NCBI GenBank assembly: GCA_046726375.1
Contig: JBKPAJ010000072.1
Coordinates: 14,867 to 78,866 of the forward strand
Direction of reading: 5' to 3'
DNA from: DASPWV01 sp046726375
GTDB lineage: Bacteria; Acidobacteriota; Vicinamibacteria; Vicinamibacterales; UBA2999
Length of the DNA: 64,000 nt
Part shown: piece by piece, positions 1 through 16,873 of the stretch
Layout: each line of letters opens with the position of its first letter
Position numbering within the stretch: position 1 is the first letter of the stretch
Made by a program: the position numbers and the translations under genes
Notes under the pieces: generated by a model
What the model was told of the DNA's origin: nothing
The model's input: the letters and a program-made list of their open reading frames with translations, nothing else
The model's database searches: none

Positions 1-3715
<3,715 letters not shown>

Positions 3716-3745
3716 TATTTGACCTCTGAAATCCCCGTCAACGAC

Positions 3746-3784
3746 GGCTATCAGCGATCAGCTGTCAGCACTCGCTGAAAGCTG
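3746..3784. repeat. Micro-repeat in rpoB-rpoC spacer (TCAGC family)
   Basis: The spacer reads as variants of TCAGCNNTCAGC followed by their reverse complement (GCTGAAAGCTGA). The same words fill spacers near 11.67, 11.82 and 48.3 kb. The rest of this 117-bp gap has a GAATTC-flanked near-palindrome around 3803-3827. Confidence 0.6.
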
Positions 3785-3832
3785 AACGCCCAAAGCCGTG
3801 TGGAATTCGCAAACAATTCACGAATTCCGGGA

Positions 3833-8125
<4,293 letters not shown>

Positions 8126-8193
8126 TTCTTGGTGACCTCGAAGATTGAGCGCTCGGCCGGCGTCGCTGCCTCGCATGACAGCGCGATCGACCG

Positions 8194-8312
8194 TCCAGGT
8201 ATCAGGTAGCGCGTATCAGGTCGGTTTCAGGTGCCAGGAAGCAGCCAGATGTCAGGTTGATTGACCAACCCGATAGCTCGCTAATAACTGATACCTGACA
8301 CCTGACACGCGC
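8194..8312. repeat. Micro-repeat in rplL-rpoB spacer (TATCAGGT family)
   Basis: The 213-bp gap between rplL and rpoB holds several drifting copies of (TA)TCAGGT near 8197-8260 and their reverse complement (ACTGATACCTGACACCTGACAC) near 8286-8308, so the two halves can pair. A related series occurs at 15.24 kb. Confidence 0.65.
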
Positions 8313-8338
8313 AGGTAGCGCGGCAGCGACGCTGCGCG

Positions 8339-8737
8339 CTACTTCACTTCCACCTTGGCGCCCGCGTCTTCGAACTTCTTCTTGATCTGCTCGGCTTCGT
8401 CCTTGCTCACGCTTTCCTTGATCGGCTTGGGCGCGCCTTCGACGAGGTCCTTGGCTTCCTTGAGGCCAAGGCTGGTGACTTCGCGAACGACCTTGATCAC
8501 GTTGATCTTGTTGCTGCCGACTTCGGTCAGCGTCACGGTGAACTCGGTCTTCTCCTCAACCGGAGCTGCCGCGCCGCCCGCACCAGGGGCGCCGCCCATC
8601 ATCGGCATCGCCATCGGCATGGCTGCCGCGGCCGACACGCCGAGCTCGGTCTCGAGCGCCTTGACGAGATTGCTGAGTTCGAGAACGCTGATGCCCTTGA
8701 TGTAATCAACGACCTGCTGCTGTGTGAGATCTGCCAT
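8339..8737 (-). CDS. rplL: 50S ribosomal protein L7/L12
   Basis: L7/L12 stalk protein, 132 aa, which recruits translation GTPases to the ribosome. The N-terminal dimerisation helix (about residues 1-35) is followed by an Ala/Gly/Pro/Met-rich hinge (about 36-62) and the C-terminal factor-binding domain beginning EEKTEFTVTL and containing KVIKVVRE-like and GLKEAKDLVE helices. An AGGAG ribosome site sits upstream of the ATG at 8737. It lies in the usual rplJ-rplL-rpoB order, with a 137-bp spacer to rplJ that carries two hairpins. Confidence 0.98.
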   Translation of the reverse strand: MADLTQQQVVDYIKGISVLELSNLVKALETELGVSAAAAMPMAMPMMGGAPGAGGAAAPVEEKTEFTVTLTEVGSNKINVIKVVREVTSLGLKEAKDLVEGAPKPIKESVSKDEAEQIKKKFEDAGAKVEVK

Positions 8738-8751
8738 TTCCTGCTCCTGAT

Positions 8752-8771
8752 CGCGGACCTGAAGGTCCGCG
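8752..8771 (-). promoter_or_regulatory. Hairpin upstream of rplL
   Basis: CGCGGACC-TGAA-GGTCCGCG forms an 8-bp stem with a 4-nt loop about 14 nt before the rplL start. It could influence rplL translation or mRNA processing. The pairing is read directly; the role is inferred. Confidence 0.5.
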
Positions 8772-8780
8772 CTCCGTACA

Positions 8781-8801
8781 AAAGGGCGGGACGAGCCCGC
8801 C
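8781..8801 (-). terminator. Probable attenuator between rplJ and rplL
   Basis: On the minus strand GGCGGG-CTCGT-CCCGCC is followed by CTTTTG, a short intrinsic-terminator shape inside the rplJ-rplL spacer. Partial termination or processing here could tune the L10:L7/L12:RNA polymerase ratio. The T-run is short, so it would be leaky. Confidence 0.5.
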
Positions 8802-8874
8802 GGTGATGAATCGGCGTTCCCGCCTTCGCTCGCGCTGCCAGTCGTCGCGAACTACGGCGGGCAAGTTCCGCCCC

Positions 8875-9408
8875 CTACGACTGACCCTCCGACCGTTTCT
8901 TTTCTGCCTGCACCAGCACGCTCATGAGATCCCGCGGCACGGCGTTGAGCACCCGTACCAGGTTCACCATTGGCGCCTGCAGGAGGAAGAGCAACTTCGC
9001 ATACAACTCCGGCTTGCCAGGCATGTTCGCGAGGTCGGTGACCTGCGCGGGATTGATGGCCTGGCCCTGCACCACCGCCGCCTTGATCTGCAGCGTCGGC
9101 GCGTTCTTCATGAAGGCCGTCAGCGTCTTGGCGAGCGCAACCGGGTCGCCCTCGGTGTACGCCACCGCCGTCGTTCCTTCGAACAGTTCGGTCAACGACT
9201 CGTAGTCGGTGCCCTTGAGCGCACGCTTCGCCAGCGTGTTCTTCACCACTTTGTAGCCCGCGCGCGCTTTGCGCAGCTGCGAGCGGAGCTCGGTGGCCTG
9301 CGGCACGTTGATGCCCTTGTAGTCGATCAGTATCGCCGCGTCGGCGCCCTGAAACACTCCTTCGAGCATGTGGAGTTCGGCTTCTTTATCAGCTCTTGTG
9401 ACTGCCAT
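8875..9408 (-). CDS. rplJ: 50S ribosomal protein L10
   Basis: L10 anchors the L7/L12 stalk on 23S rRNA; 177 aa, the usual length. The N-terminal RNA-binding part contains VVKNTLAKRAL and the C-terminus has the L7/L12-binding helix. The ATG at 9408 gives MAVTRADKEAEL. It is followed by rplL in the same direction, as in most bacteria. In many bacteria L10 represses this operon by binding the mRNA leader; the repeat-filled spacer upstream (9421-9535) does not obviously preserve that leader. Confidence 0.98.
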   Translation of the reverse strand: MAVTRADKEAELHMLEGVFQGADAAILIDYKGINVPQATELRSQLRKARAGYKVVKNTLAKRALKGTDYESLTELFEGTTAVAYTEGDPVALAKTLTAFMKNAPTLQIKAAVVQGQAINPAQVTDLANMPGKPELYAKLLFLLQAPMVNLVRVLNAVPRDLMSVLVQAEKKRSEGQS

Positions 9409-9420
9409 ATCGTTTCTTCG

Positions 9421-9535
9421 CTGTCGGTCTACGGTCGACGGTCAACGGTCCACGGTAAGGGCTTGCGGTCTTCAAGTGTCGACCAGTAGAAAGTTCTTAC
9501 CGTCGACTGTCGACTGTGGACGGTCGACTGCACCG
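9421..9535. repeat. Micro-repeat in rplA-rplJ spacer (GTCGAC family)
   Basis: Variants of (A/C)GGTCGACGGTC, GGTCNACGG, and GTCGACTGTCGACTGTGGACGGTCGAC fill almost the whole 127-bp gap. Both orientations occur. The same GTCGACnGTCGAC word reappears at 10.79 kb, 47.39 kb and 47.52 kb. Confidence 0.7.
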
Positions 9536-10240
9536 TTAGCGCCTTCCCGCGGTCTCCACCCGCGTTTCATCGATCTTCACGCCCGGTCCCATCGTCGAGG
9601 AGACCGTGATGCTGCGCAGATATTTGCCCTTTGCAGCGGGCGGCTTCGCCTTGACGATGCTGTCGAGGAGCGCGGCGGCGTTGGCGATCAGGTTTTGCGA
9701 AGGGAAGGAGGTCTTCCCCACCGGGGCATGGACGATGCCGGTCTTGTCGACACGGAATTCGACCTTACCCGCCTTGATTTCGGTCACCGCCTGCGACACG
9801 TTTGGCGTGACGGTGCCCGTTTTCGGGTTGGGCATGAGGCCGCGGGGGCCGAGCACTTTTCCCAGCTTGCCCACCACGCGCATCATGTCCGGCGTTGCGA
9901 CGACGGCGTCGAAATCGAGCCAGCCGCCGGCGATCTTGTCCACGAGTTCCTCACCGCCCACGTGATCGGCGCCGGCATCGGAGGCTTCCTTCTGCTTATC
10001 GGGCGAGGCAATCACGAGCACCCGCTTCGACTTGCCGAGACCGTGCGGCAGCACCACCGTGCCGCGCACCATCTGATCAGCATGCTTCGGATCAACACCA
10101 AGGCGAATCGATAACGCAACGGTTTCGTCGAACTTCGCGAACTTCACTTTCTGCACCAGCGGGAGCGCCTCTTCCAGCGCGTACGGCTTATCGCCGACCT
10201 GCTGACGTGCCGCGGTGTACTTCTTGCCGTGTCTTTTCAT
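9536..10240 (-). CDS. rplA: 50S ribosomal protein L1
   Basis: L1 forms the mobile stalk at the ribosomal E site; 234 aa, the normal length. The ATG at 10238-10240 (MKRHGKKYTAARQQVG) is preferred since GAGGAG lies about 5 nt upstream; a longer frame to 10285 lacks such a site. Conserved motifs are PHGLGKSKRVLVIA, TPDMMRVVGKLGKVLGPRGL and MPNPKTGTV. The gene lies between rplK and rplJ. Confidence 0.98.
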   Translation of the reverse strand: MKRHGKKYTAARQQVGDKPYALEEALPLVQKVKFAKFDETVALSIRLGVDPKHADQMVRGTVVLPHGLGKSKRVLVIASPDKQKEASDAGADHVGGEELVDKIAGGWLDFDAVVATPDMMRVVGKLGKVLGPRGLMPNPKTGTVTPNVSQAVTEIKAGKVEFRVDKTGIVHAPVGKTSFPSQNLIANAAALLDSIVKAKPPAAKGKYLRSITVSSTMGPGVKIDETRVETAGRR

Positions 10241-10299
10241 TTCACTCCTCGGTGGTCCTGTCGGGCGCTGCGCGCCCTCCCACACTGGTTCTGTCGCCT

Positions 10300-10350
10300 G
10301 TCAGTTCCAAGTTCCACGTTCAACTTTGAACTTTGACCTTTGAACTGACC
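10300..10350. repeat. Micro-repeat in rplK-rplA spacer (TTCAAAGTTC family)
   Basis: AGTTCCAAGTTCCACGTTC is followed by reverse-complement words AACTTTGAACTTTGACCTTTGAACT. The same family fills 12.06-12.15 kb. It lies within a presumed single operon, so it would be transcribed. Confidence 0.65.
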
Positions 10351-10353
10351 TCC

Positions 10354-10779
10354 TTATCCAACTACATCAATCCCCATAGAGCGCGCGGTTCCGGCAACGG
10401 TTTTTATCGCCGTCTCCAGCGATCCCGCGTTCAGATCCGGCATCTTCAGCTTGGCGATCTCTTCCACCTGCTTCGCGGTGACCGTGCCGACTTTGTTCTT
10501 ATTCGGCTCCGCGGATCCCTTGGCGAGATTAGCCGCGCGCTTGAGCAACACGGACGCCGGTGGCGTCTTGGTGATGAAGGTGTAGGAGCGATCGCTGTAC
10601 ACCGTCACGACAACGGGAATGATCAGTCCTTCTTCCTTCGCCGTCCTGGCGTTGAACGCCTTGCAGAAGTCCATGATGTTCACGCCGTGCGGACCGAGCG
10701 CGGTGCCGACGGGCGGCGCCGGCGTGGCTTTGCCGGCGGGGATCTGCAATTTGACGAGTGCCTGAACTTTCTTAGCCAT
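10354..10779 (-). CDS. rplK: 50S ribosomal protein L11
   Basis: L11 is part of the GTPase-associated centre; 141 aa. The N-terminal signature KLQIPAGKATPAPPVGTALG and GPHGVNIMDFCKAFN, and the C-terminal rRNA-binding domain with KQVEEIAKLKMPDLNA, are intact. A GGAG site sits just before the ATG at 10779. It is transcribed after nusG and before rplA. Confidence 0.98.
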   Translation of the reverse strand: MAKKVQALVKLQIPAGKATPAPPVGTALGPHGVNIMDFCKAFNARTAKEEGLIIPVVVTVYSDRSYTFITKTPPASVLLKRAANLAKGSAEPNKNKVGTVTAKQVEEIAKLKMPDLNAGSLETAIKTVAGTARSMGIDVVG

Positions 10780-10790
10780 GATCTCCTGCG

Positions 10791-10821
10791 CCGTCGACAG
10801 TCGACTGTCGACAGTCGACGG
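10791..10821. repeat. GTCGAC palindrome between nusG and rplK
   Basis: A run of four GTCGAC units includes a perfect 20-bp palindrome at 10793-10812 and ends flush against the nusG stop codon (10822-10824). It is the same family as 9.42-9.53 kb. Confidence 0.7.
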
Positions 10822-11367
10822 TTAGAGCTTTTCTACCTGTAAGAAATCCAATTCCACGGGCGTCGAGCGGCCGAAGATCGTCACCATGACCTTCAACGTG
10901 TTCTTGTCGGTGTTCACTTCGTCGACGACACCGTTGAAGCCAGCGAACGGCCCTTCGTTGATCCGGACCTGATCGCCTTTGTCGAACGTGTACTTCGGTT
11001 TCGGCTTTTCCGCCGCCGTACGCACCTGCAATAGAATCTGCTCAACTTCGTCTTTCGTAAGCGGCGTCGGCTTCGCGCCTGCGCCGACAAAACCCGTGAC
11101 CTTCGGCGTGTTCTTCACGACATGCCACGCGTTGTCGGTCATGTTCATCTCGACGAGGATGTAGCCGGGGAAGAAGCGCTTGGAGGACACCACCTTCTTG
11201 CCCGAGCGCATCTCGACCACGTCTTCGGTCGGAATCAGCACCTCGCCGATCTCGTCCTGCAGTCCGTAGGCCTGCACGCGCTGCTGGAGCGATTCGGCCA
11301 CCTTCTTCTCGAATCCCGAGTAGGTGTGGACGATGTACCAGTTCTTCGTGCTGACGTCGGTGCTCAT
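10822..11367 (-). CDS. nusG: Transcription termination/antitermination protein NusG
   Basis: NusG binds RNA polymerase and couples it to Rho and the ribosome; 181 aa. The start is the ATG at 11365-11367 (MSTDVSTKNWYIVHTYSGFE); it overlaps the secE stop by one base (TGATG), so the two are translationally coupled. The NGN domain covers about residues 8-115 and the KOW domain about 125-181 (KGDQVRINEGPFAGFNG). The frame extends to 11508 but that part is antisense-like secE sequence. Confidence 0.97.
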   Translation of the reverse strand: MSTDVSTKNWYIVHTYSGFEKKVAESLQQRVQAYGLQDEIGEVLIPTEDVVEMRSGKKVVSSKRFFPGYILVEMNMTDNAWHVVKNTPKVTGFVGAGAKPTPLTKDEVEQILLQVRTAAEKPKPKYTFDKGDQVRINEGPFAGFNGVVDEVNTDKNTLKVMVTIFGRSTPVELDFLQVEKL

Positions 11368-11630
11368 CACGCCGCTCCGAACCGCTGGAAGATCCGCTGC
11401 ACAGCGCTGCTGAGCAGCAGATCCACGCCAAACAGGTACAGGCCGAAGAAGACCGACGTCAGGATGACGACAACGGTCGTGGCGTAGACCTCTTTCTGCG
11501 AAGGCCACGTCACACGCTTCATCTCGTTGCGGACTTCAACGAGGAACTGCCGGCTTCGCTGCCACCAGCCCAGAGGAGCGCGCAGCCCAGTGTTCTCGTC
11601 GCCGCCGTCGTAATTTTCGATCTTCGCCAT
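11367..11630 (-). CDS. secE: Preprotein translocase subunit SecE
   Basis: Small essential subunit of the SecYEG channel, 87 aa. An N-terminal amphipathic stretch (FLVEVRNEMKRVTWPSQKEV, the SecE signature) precedes one membrane helix (about residues 48-70). The usual partner nusG starts on its stop codon, and tRNA-Trp lies just upstream, a widespread arrangement. Confidence 0.97.
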   Translation of the reverse strand: MAKIENYDGGDENTGLRAPLGWWQRSRQFLVEVRNEMKRVTWPSQKEVYATTVVVILTSVFFGLYLFGVDLLLSSAVQRIFQRFGAA

Positions 11631-11662
11631 TTCGCGTCTCGCTGACTTCGCTCTCTCGCTGC

Positions 11663-11727
11663 CGCTCTCAGCTCTCAGCTTTCACCCGTTTTTGCTGACA
11701 GCTGAGAGTTGCGAGCTGATCGCTGAC
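11663..11727. repeat. Micro-repeat between tRNA-Trp and secE (TCAGCT family)
   Basis: CTCTCAGCTCTCAGCTTTCA is followed, after a T-rich loop, by GCTGACAGCTGAGAG and AGCTGATCGCTGA, so the arms can form a hairpin of about 10 bp. The family is shared with 3.75, 11.82 and 48.3 kb. Confidence 0.65.
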
Positions 11728-11728
11728 T

Positions 11729-11804
11729 TGGCAGGCCAGGAGGGTCTCGAACCCCCAGCCCCCGGTTTTGGAGACCGGTGCTCTACCAATTGAGCTACTG
11801 GCCT
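11729..11804 (-). tRNA. tRNA-Trp (CCA)
   Basis: A 76-nt cloverleaf with encoded 3' CCA. The acceptor stem is AGGCCAG/CTGGCCT, the anticodon arm CCGGT-CTCCAAA-ACCGG gives anticodon CCA, and the T arm contains GGTTCGAGACC. It lies between rpmG and secE, as in many bacteria. Confidence 0.97.
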
Positions 11805-11814
11805 AGGCTCCTTC

Positions 11815-11896
11815 GCACAAGCTTTCAGCCGTCAGCTTTCAGCCGCCAGCGCTTGCGATAGCTGATAGCTGATGGCTGGCAGGTGACCGCTGATAG
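11815..11896. repeat. Micro-repeat between rpmG and tRNA-Trp (TCAGCT family)
   Basis: AGCTTTCAGCCGTCAGCTTTCAGCC is followed by GCGATAGCTGATAGCTGATGG and ACCGCTGATAGC. It runs up to the rpmG stop codon. Confidence 0.65.
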
Positions 11897-12046
11897 CTAC
11901 TTTTGCTCCTTATGTGGCGTGTGCTTTTTACAGAAGCGGCAGTACTTGCTGAACTCCAGCCGTTCTGTCGTCTTCTTCTTGTTCTTCGTCGTGCTGTAGT
12001 TGCGACGTTTGCACTCGCCGCACGCCAACTGAATGATGTCTCTCAC
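11897..12046 (-). CDS. rpmG: 50S ribosomal protein L33
   Basis: L33, 49 aa, starting at GTG (12044-12046): MRDIIQLACGECKRRNYSTT, then a Lys-rich stretch and CRFCKKHTPHKE. Four cysteines in two CxxC pairs make it the zinc-binding form. AGGA lies about 8 nt upstream of the GTG. The next upstream ATG (12054) is out of frame. It sits between tuf and tRNA-Trp/secE, the standard position. Confidence 0.96.
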   Translation of the reverse strand: MRDIIQLACGECKRRNYSTTKNKKKTTERLEFSKYCRFCKKHTPHKEQK

Positions 12047-12057
12047 GGCTGCATTCC

Positions 12058-12150
12058 TGTCAGTTCAACAGTTCCAAGTTCAAAGTTGAGTTCAAAGTTC
12101 AAAGTGCCGTTCAAGTTCGGCGGTTCCCAACTTTGAACTTTGCACTTGTC
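12058..12150. repeat. Micro-repeat between tuf and rpmG (TTCAAAGTTC family)
   Basis: Direct words CAGTTCAACAGTTCCAAG, TTCAAAGTTGAGTTCAAAGTTCAAAG and TTCAAGTTC are followed by the reverse complement AACTTTGAACTTTGCAC. It is the same family as 10.30-10.35 kb and fills the spacer completely. Confidence 0.65.
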
Positions 12151-12151
12151 A

Positions 12152-13351
<1,200 letters not shown>

Positions 13352-13485
13352 GACTCGTCTCTTCTCGCTTCCCCCTGACAATCCGGCACCACGCCGGCGT
13401 CGTTACCTATCGAACTTCTGTGCGGTCCGCCTTCGGCGGGACATCGCGCCGTAGTGCGCCTGACTCGCGCGCGCGCGGAGGCGAA

Positions 13486-13561
<76 letters not shown>

Positions 13562-13704
13562 CTTCGCCGTCCACGTCGCTCCCCGCTACGGCCGACAAAT
13601 CGGCCGAGGCGTTCGCAGCGCCACAATGGCTTGCCCAGCCGAAGCTCTAATTCACTATGAAGCCTGCCGTCGCGCACCTCTCGCGCATCGCGCTTTGGCA
13701 GGTC

Positions 13705-13734
13705 AGCCTTCGCCTGCATTCCACAGCGAAGGCT
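13705..13734 (-). repeat. Hairpin immediately 3' of tRNA-Gly
   Basis: A 9-bp inverted repeat AGCCTTCGC...GCGAAGGCT with a 12-nt loop abuts the tRNA 3' end on the minus strand. A close relative follows tRNA-Tyr (14040-14064). It probably marks tRNA precursor processing. Confidence 0.6.
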
Positions 13735-13808
13735 GGAGCGGGAGACGGGGATCGAACCCGCGACCAACAGCTTGGAAGGCTGTGACTCTACCACTGAGTT
13801 ACTCCCGC
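13734..13808 (-). tRNA. tRNA-Gly (TCC)
   Basis: A 75-nt cloverleaf with encoded CCA. The acceptor is GCGGGAG/CTCCCGC; the anticodon arm ACAGC-CTTCCAA-GCTGT gives anticodon TCC. Confidence 0.97.
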
Positions 13809-14039
13809 CTTCGCGCCTCGCACCCTGGCGCCCACTCGGCGCTTCGGCGGGGCAAGCCCGCTGTCCGCGCCCTCACTCCTTGCTCAACATTCAAGTGGCT
13901 CGTCAACGTAAACGAGCCTGCCTAGCCCTAGCTCGCACGCCAATTTCAGCTACGAACGAAGGGCTGGCTTGCCAACCGTAGCTCTCTGCGAGTTGTTGGT
14001 CCGCCGTCGCGCCGTCTGGCACCGCGATATGGCGGACAA

Positions 14040-14064
14040 CCTTCGCCTCGCATCAGAGCGAAGG
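14040..14064 (-). repeat. Hairpin just 3' of tRNA-Tyr
   Basis: CCTTCGC/GCGAAGG, a 7-bp stem with an 11-nt loop, starts 2 nt beyond the tRNA-Tyr CCA. Its arms match the core of the hairpin after tRNA-Gly. Confidence 0.55.
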
Positions 14065-14065
14065 C

Positions 14066-14151
14066 TGGTGGGCAGGGGAGGGTTCGAACCTCCGTAGCCC
14101 GTAGGCGGCAGATTTACAGTCTGCTGCGATTGACCACTCCGCCACCTGCCC
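14066..14151 (-). tRNA. tRNA-Tyr (GTA)
   Basis: An 86-nt class II tRNA with a long variable arm and encoded CCA. The acceptor is GGGCAGG/CCTGCCC; the anticodon arm GCAGA-CTGTAAA-TCTGC gives anticodon GTA. Confidence 0.97.
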
Positions 14152-14317
14152 CGATCTCTCGCCACCTGCCGTCGCGTGCCTTCAACCGCATCCTGACGGC
14201 GGGCAGGCGCGTCCGAAGAGGCGGCCACATCTTGCCGGGCACCCCCGGCGCAACATCCTCAATCTGTTTGGATTTCCGTGTAAGTTTCCTGCAGCGTGTC
14301 AGAGCGCGCTCAGGCGA

Positions 14318-14394
14318 TGGAGCTGGCGGAGGGATTTGAACCCCCGACCCGCTGATTACAAATCAGCTGCTCTACCGTGCTGAGCTACGCCAGC
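14318..14394 (-). tRNA. tRNA-Thr (TGT)
   Basis: A 77-nt cloverleaf with encoded CCA. The acceptor is GCTGGCG/CGCCAGC; the anticodon arm GCTGA-TTTGTAA-TCAGC gives anticodon TGT. It is the first tRNA of the Thr-Tyr-Gly-Thr cluster. Confidence 0.97.
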
Positions 14395-14492
14395 CAGACG
14401 AAACGGAAAGTCTAGCACGTCCCGTGCCAGACGCGCAACTGGCTGCCGCAAGACGAGTTATTACCCCTCCTCCGGAGTCATAACGGTCGAGC

Positions 14493-15227
14493 TTATGGTC
14501 CCGACCTGCCCCTTTGGCGCTGCCGGACAGCCTCGAACAAGACGACGGCCGTGGCAACCGAAACATTGAGACTACTCACGTGGCCCGCCATGGGAATAGC
14601 TGCCACAAGATCGCACCGTTCGCGTACCAGGCGGCGGAGTCCGTAGCCTTCGGCCCCCACGATCAGCGCAAGCGGTACCGTCAGATCCAATCCATAGTAA
14701 GGGGTTTCGGCAGCGGCGTCCAGTCCGACCGACCACACCCCGTACTCTTTCAATTCTTCGATCGCTCGCGCGATATTGACCACGTCAGCAACCGGCACGT
14801 GATGCACGGCGCCCGCAGACGCCTTCGCCGCGGCTCCCGCAAGCGGCGCGGCGCGGCGCGTCTGCCGCACGACACCGCTGCCGCCCGCCGCGTCAACGCT
14901 CCTGATGATCGCTCCGACATTCTGCGGATCCTCCACACCGTCGAGCACGACGATCAACGGAGCACGCGCGTTGTCGTGACCGCGCGCAAGATCCGCGAGC
15001 GTCGCCGGCGCGAGCGGACGAATATCCGCGACGATGCCCTGATGCTTCGCGCCCTCGGCATCGGCGTCGAGCACGGCGCGCGTGACCTGACGCACACACA
15101 CGCCACCGCCCGCCGCGCGGTCGAGCAAATCGCGCAGGCGATCGTCGGCGCGTCCAGCGACGCGGATCTCGCGAACGCGTCCGGCGCGAAGCGCTTCGGC
15201 AACGGCGTTGATGCCGTAGATGAGCAT
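14493..15227 (-). CDS. rlmB: 23S rRNA (guanosine-2'-O)-methyltransferase, RlmB/SpoU family
   Basis: SpoU-class (knotted SPOUT) methyltransferase, 244 aa. The N-terminal substrate-binding domain (IYGINAVAEALRAG) spans about residues 1-75. The three catalytic motifs follow: DGVEDPQNVGAIIRS (motif 1), ALIVGAEGYGLRRLV (motif 2) and IPMAGHVSSLNVSVATAVVL (motif 3). The length and N-terminus fit RlmB (Gm2251) better than TrmH. It is transcribed after gltX across a repeat-filled spacer and lies just before the tRNA cluster. The exact target base is inferred from family. Confidence 0.9.
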   Translation of the reverse strand: MLIYGINAVAEALRAGRVREIRVAGRADDRLRDLLDRAAGGGVCVRQVTRAVLDADAEGAKHQGIVADIRPLAPATLADLARGHDNARAPLIVVLDGVEDPQNVGAIIRSVDAAGGSGVVRQTRRAAPLAGAAAKASAGAVHHVPVADVVNIARAIEELKEYGVWSVGLDAAAETPYYGLDLTVPLALIVGAEGYGLRRLVRERCDLVAAIPMAGHVSSLNVSVATAVVLFEAVRQRQRGRSGP

Positions 15228-15230
15228 GTC

Positions 15231-15306
15231 GGCGTCAGGCGTCAGGTATCAGGTATCAGATATCAGATATCAGATTTTAGATTTCAGATTGCAGACGGCA
15301 GATTTC
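15231..15306. repeat. Micro-repeat between gltX and rlmB (TCAGGTATCAG/CAGATTTCAGATT)
   Basis: The word drifts gradually along the spacer: GTCAGGC, GTCAGGTATCAGGTATCAG, ATATCAGATATCAG, then ATTTTAGATTTCAGATTGCAGA. It links the TATCAGGT family (8.2 kb) with the CAGATTTCAG family (56.4 kb). Confidence 0.7.
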
Positions 15307-15328
15307 GGGAATTACGACGACTGGCCAT

Positions 15329-16843
15329 CTACGTGATACCCAGTCGCGACAACGCAGAGGCAAACGACGCCGCCCGCTCGCGACAGCCGCTGACGCGCTG
15401 AATCCCACTGGCCGGCGTGAGGTCAATCGCGCTATCGATCGCCGGTACCAGCAGGTCGAGCTCGGGGCCTTCCTGCTCGCCTGTCAAGACCACGCGGATG
15501 GGATGAAGGAGCGCGCGTCCTTTCTGTCCGGTCTTGTTCTTGATGCGCGCCACTGCCGCGCGAAAGATGTCGCGGGTCACCAGGCGCGGCGCCGCCGCGA
15601 GATCGTCAGCGAGCGCGCGGGCGACCGCGCGCGGCGCATCGCCGGCGAACTCCGCGCGAATCGCGTCGCGCGCGAGCGCTTCCGTAGCGTCGAAGGAAAA
15701 AATGGTGTGGAGACGCGCGGGCACCTGCGACAAGCGATCGAGCGAGCTCGCGATCGCAGGGACGATTGCGATCAGCCACGCGCGAGCCGCGTCAGAGACA
15801 TCGCCCACGACCATGGAACGCTCGCGCAGAAACGGCAGCGCGAGCTCGACGATCCGTTCGGGCGCCGCCGCTTTCAAGTAGTGCCGGTTGGCCCACGCGA
15901 GCTTGTCTTCGTCGAACACGCCGGCGCTGTGCGCGACTTTCGACAAGTCGAAACGCCGCGCGAGCTCGTCGAGCGGCAGCAACTCCTCCCCTTCACCGGG
16001 CGACCAGCCAATCAGAGCAAGGTAATTCACGAGCGCTTCGGGCAGGTATCCCTTGGCGCGAAATTCGGCGACCGAGGTGGCGCCGTGACGCTTGGAGAGC
16101 GGTGTGTGATCCGGCCCCATCACGAGCGACAGATGCGCGAAGGTCGGCGGCTGCCAACCAAAGGCTTCATACAAAAGCACCTGTCGCGGTGTGTTCGATA
16201 TGTGATCCTCGCCGCGCACGACATGCGTCACCTGCATCAAGGCATCGTCGATCACCACCGCAAAGTTGTACGCGGGCATGCTGTCGGAGCGCACCAGCAC
16301 CGGATCGCCGATCACTTCAGTGTGGAACGAGACGGGACCGCGGACAACGTCGTGGAATTCGACGTCGCGTCCGGCCGGCACGCGCAGCCGGATCACTGCC
16401 GGCTCGCCGTTGCGCACCCGTGCCACGGCTTCCTCGGCCGGAATGGCGCGGCACGTGCCGGCGTACTTCGGCGGAAGCCCTTGCCTCAACATCGCCTCCC
16501 GATCGGCCTCGAGCTTCTCGGCGGAACAGAAGCAGTAATACGCTTTGCCATCGGCGACGAGCCGCTGCGCATGCTCGGTATAAATCGGCAGTCGCTCTGA
16601 CTGCCGGTAGGGACCGAATGAGCCGCCGGCTCCCACTCCTTCATCCCACGTCAGGCCCATCCACCGCAGGTCGTCCACGATGGCGAGCTCGGACTCGCGC
16701 GTGGAACGCTCGACGTCGGTGTCTTCGATGCGGAGGATGAACGTGCCGCCGGCGTGGCGGGCGAGAAGCCAGTTGAAAAGCGCGGTGCGTGCATTCCCGA
16801 CGTGTAAATGGCCACTGGGGCTCGGTGCGAAACGGACTCTCAT
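15329..16843 (-). CDS. gltX: Glutamyl-tRNA synthetase
   Basis: Class I aminoacyl-tRNA synthetase, 504 aa. The HIGH-type motif SPSGHLHVG is at residues 8-16, directly after the start MRVRFAP. The KMSKS-type motif is LSKRHG, near residue 250. The Rossmann domain carries NYLALIGW, and an all-helical anticodon-binding domain follows. A C-terminal Arg/Ala-rich tail (RERAASFASALSRLG) is typical. Whether it charges tRNA-Gln as well cannot be told from this region. It follows ispDF after 30 bp. Confidence 0.95.
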   Translation of the reverse strand: MRVRFAPSPSGHLHVGNARTALFNWLLARHAGGTFILRIEDTDVERSTRESELAIVDDLRWMGLTWDEGVGAGGSFGPYRQSERLPIYTEHAQRLVADGKAYYCFCSAEKLEADREAMLRQGLPPKYAGTCRAIPAEEAVARVRNGEPAVIRLRVPAGRDVEFHDVVRGPVSFHTEVIGDPVLVRSDSMPAYNFAVVIDDALMQVTHVVRGEDHISNTPRQVLLYEAFGWQPPTFAHLSLVMGPDHTPLSKRHGATSVAEFRAKGYLPEALVNYLALIGWSPGEGEELLPLDELARRFDLSKVAHSAGVFDEDKLAWANRHYLKAAAPERIVELALPFLRERSMVVGDVSDAARAWLIAIVPAIASSLDRLSQVPARLHTIFSFDATEALARDAIRAEFAGDAPRAVARALADDLAAAPRLVTRDIFRAAVARIKNKTGQKGRALLHPIRVVLTGEQEGPELDLLVPAIDSAIDLTPASGIQRVSGCRERAASFASALSRLGIT

Positions 16844-16873
16844 CTGGTGAACGGCCGGCTTAAAAACCGGCCT

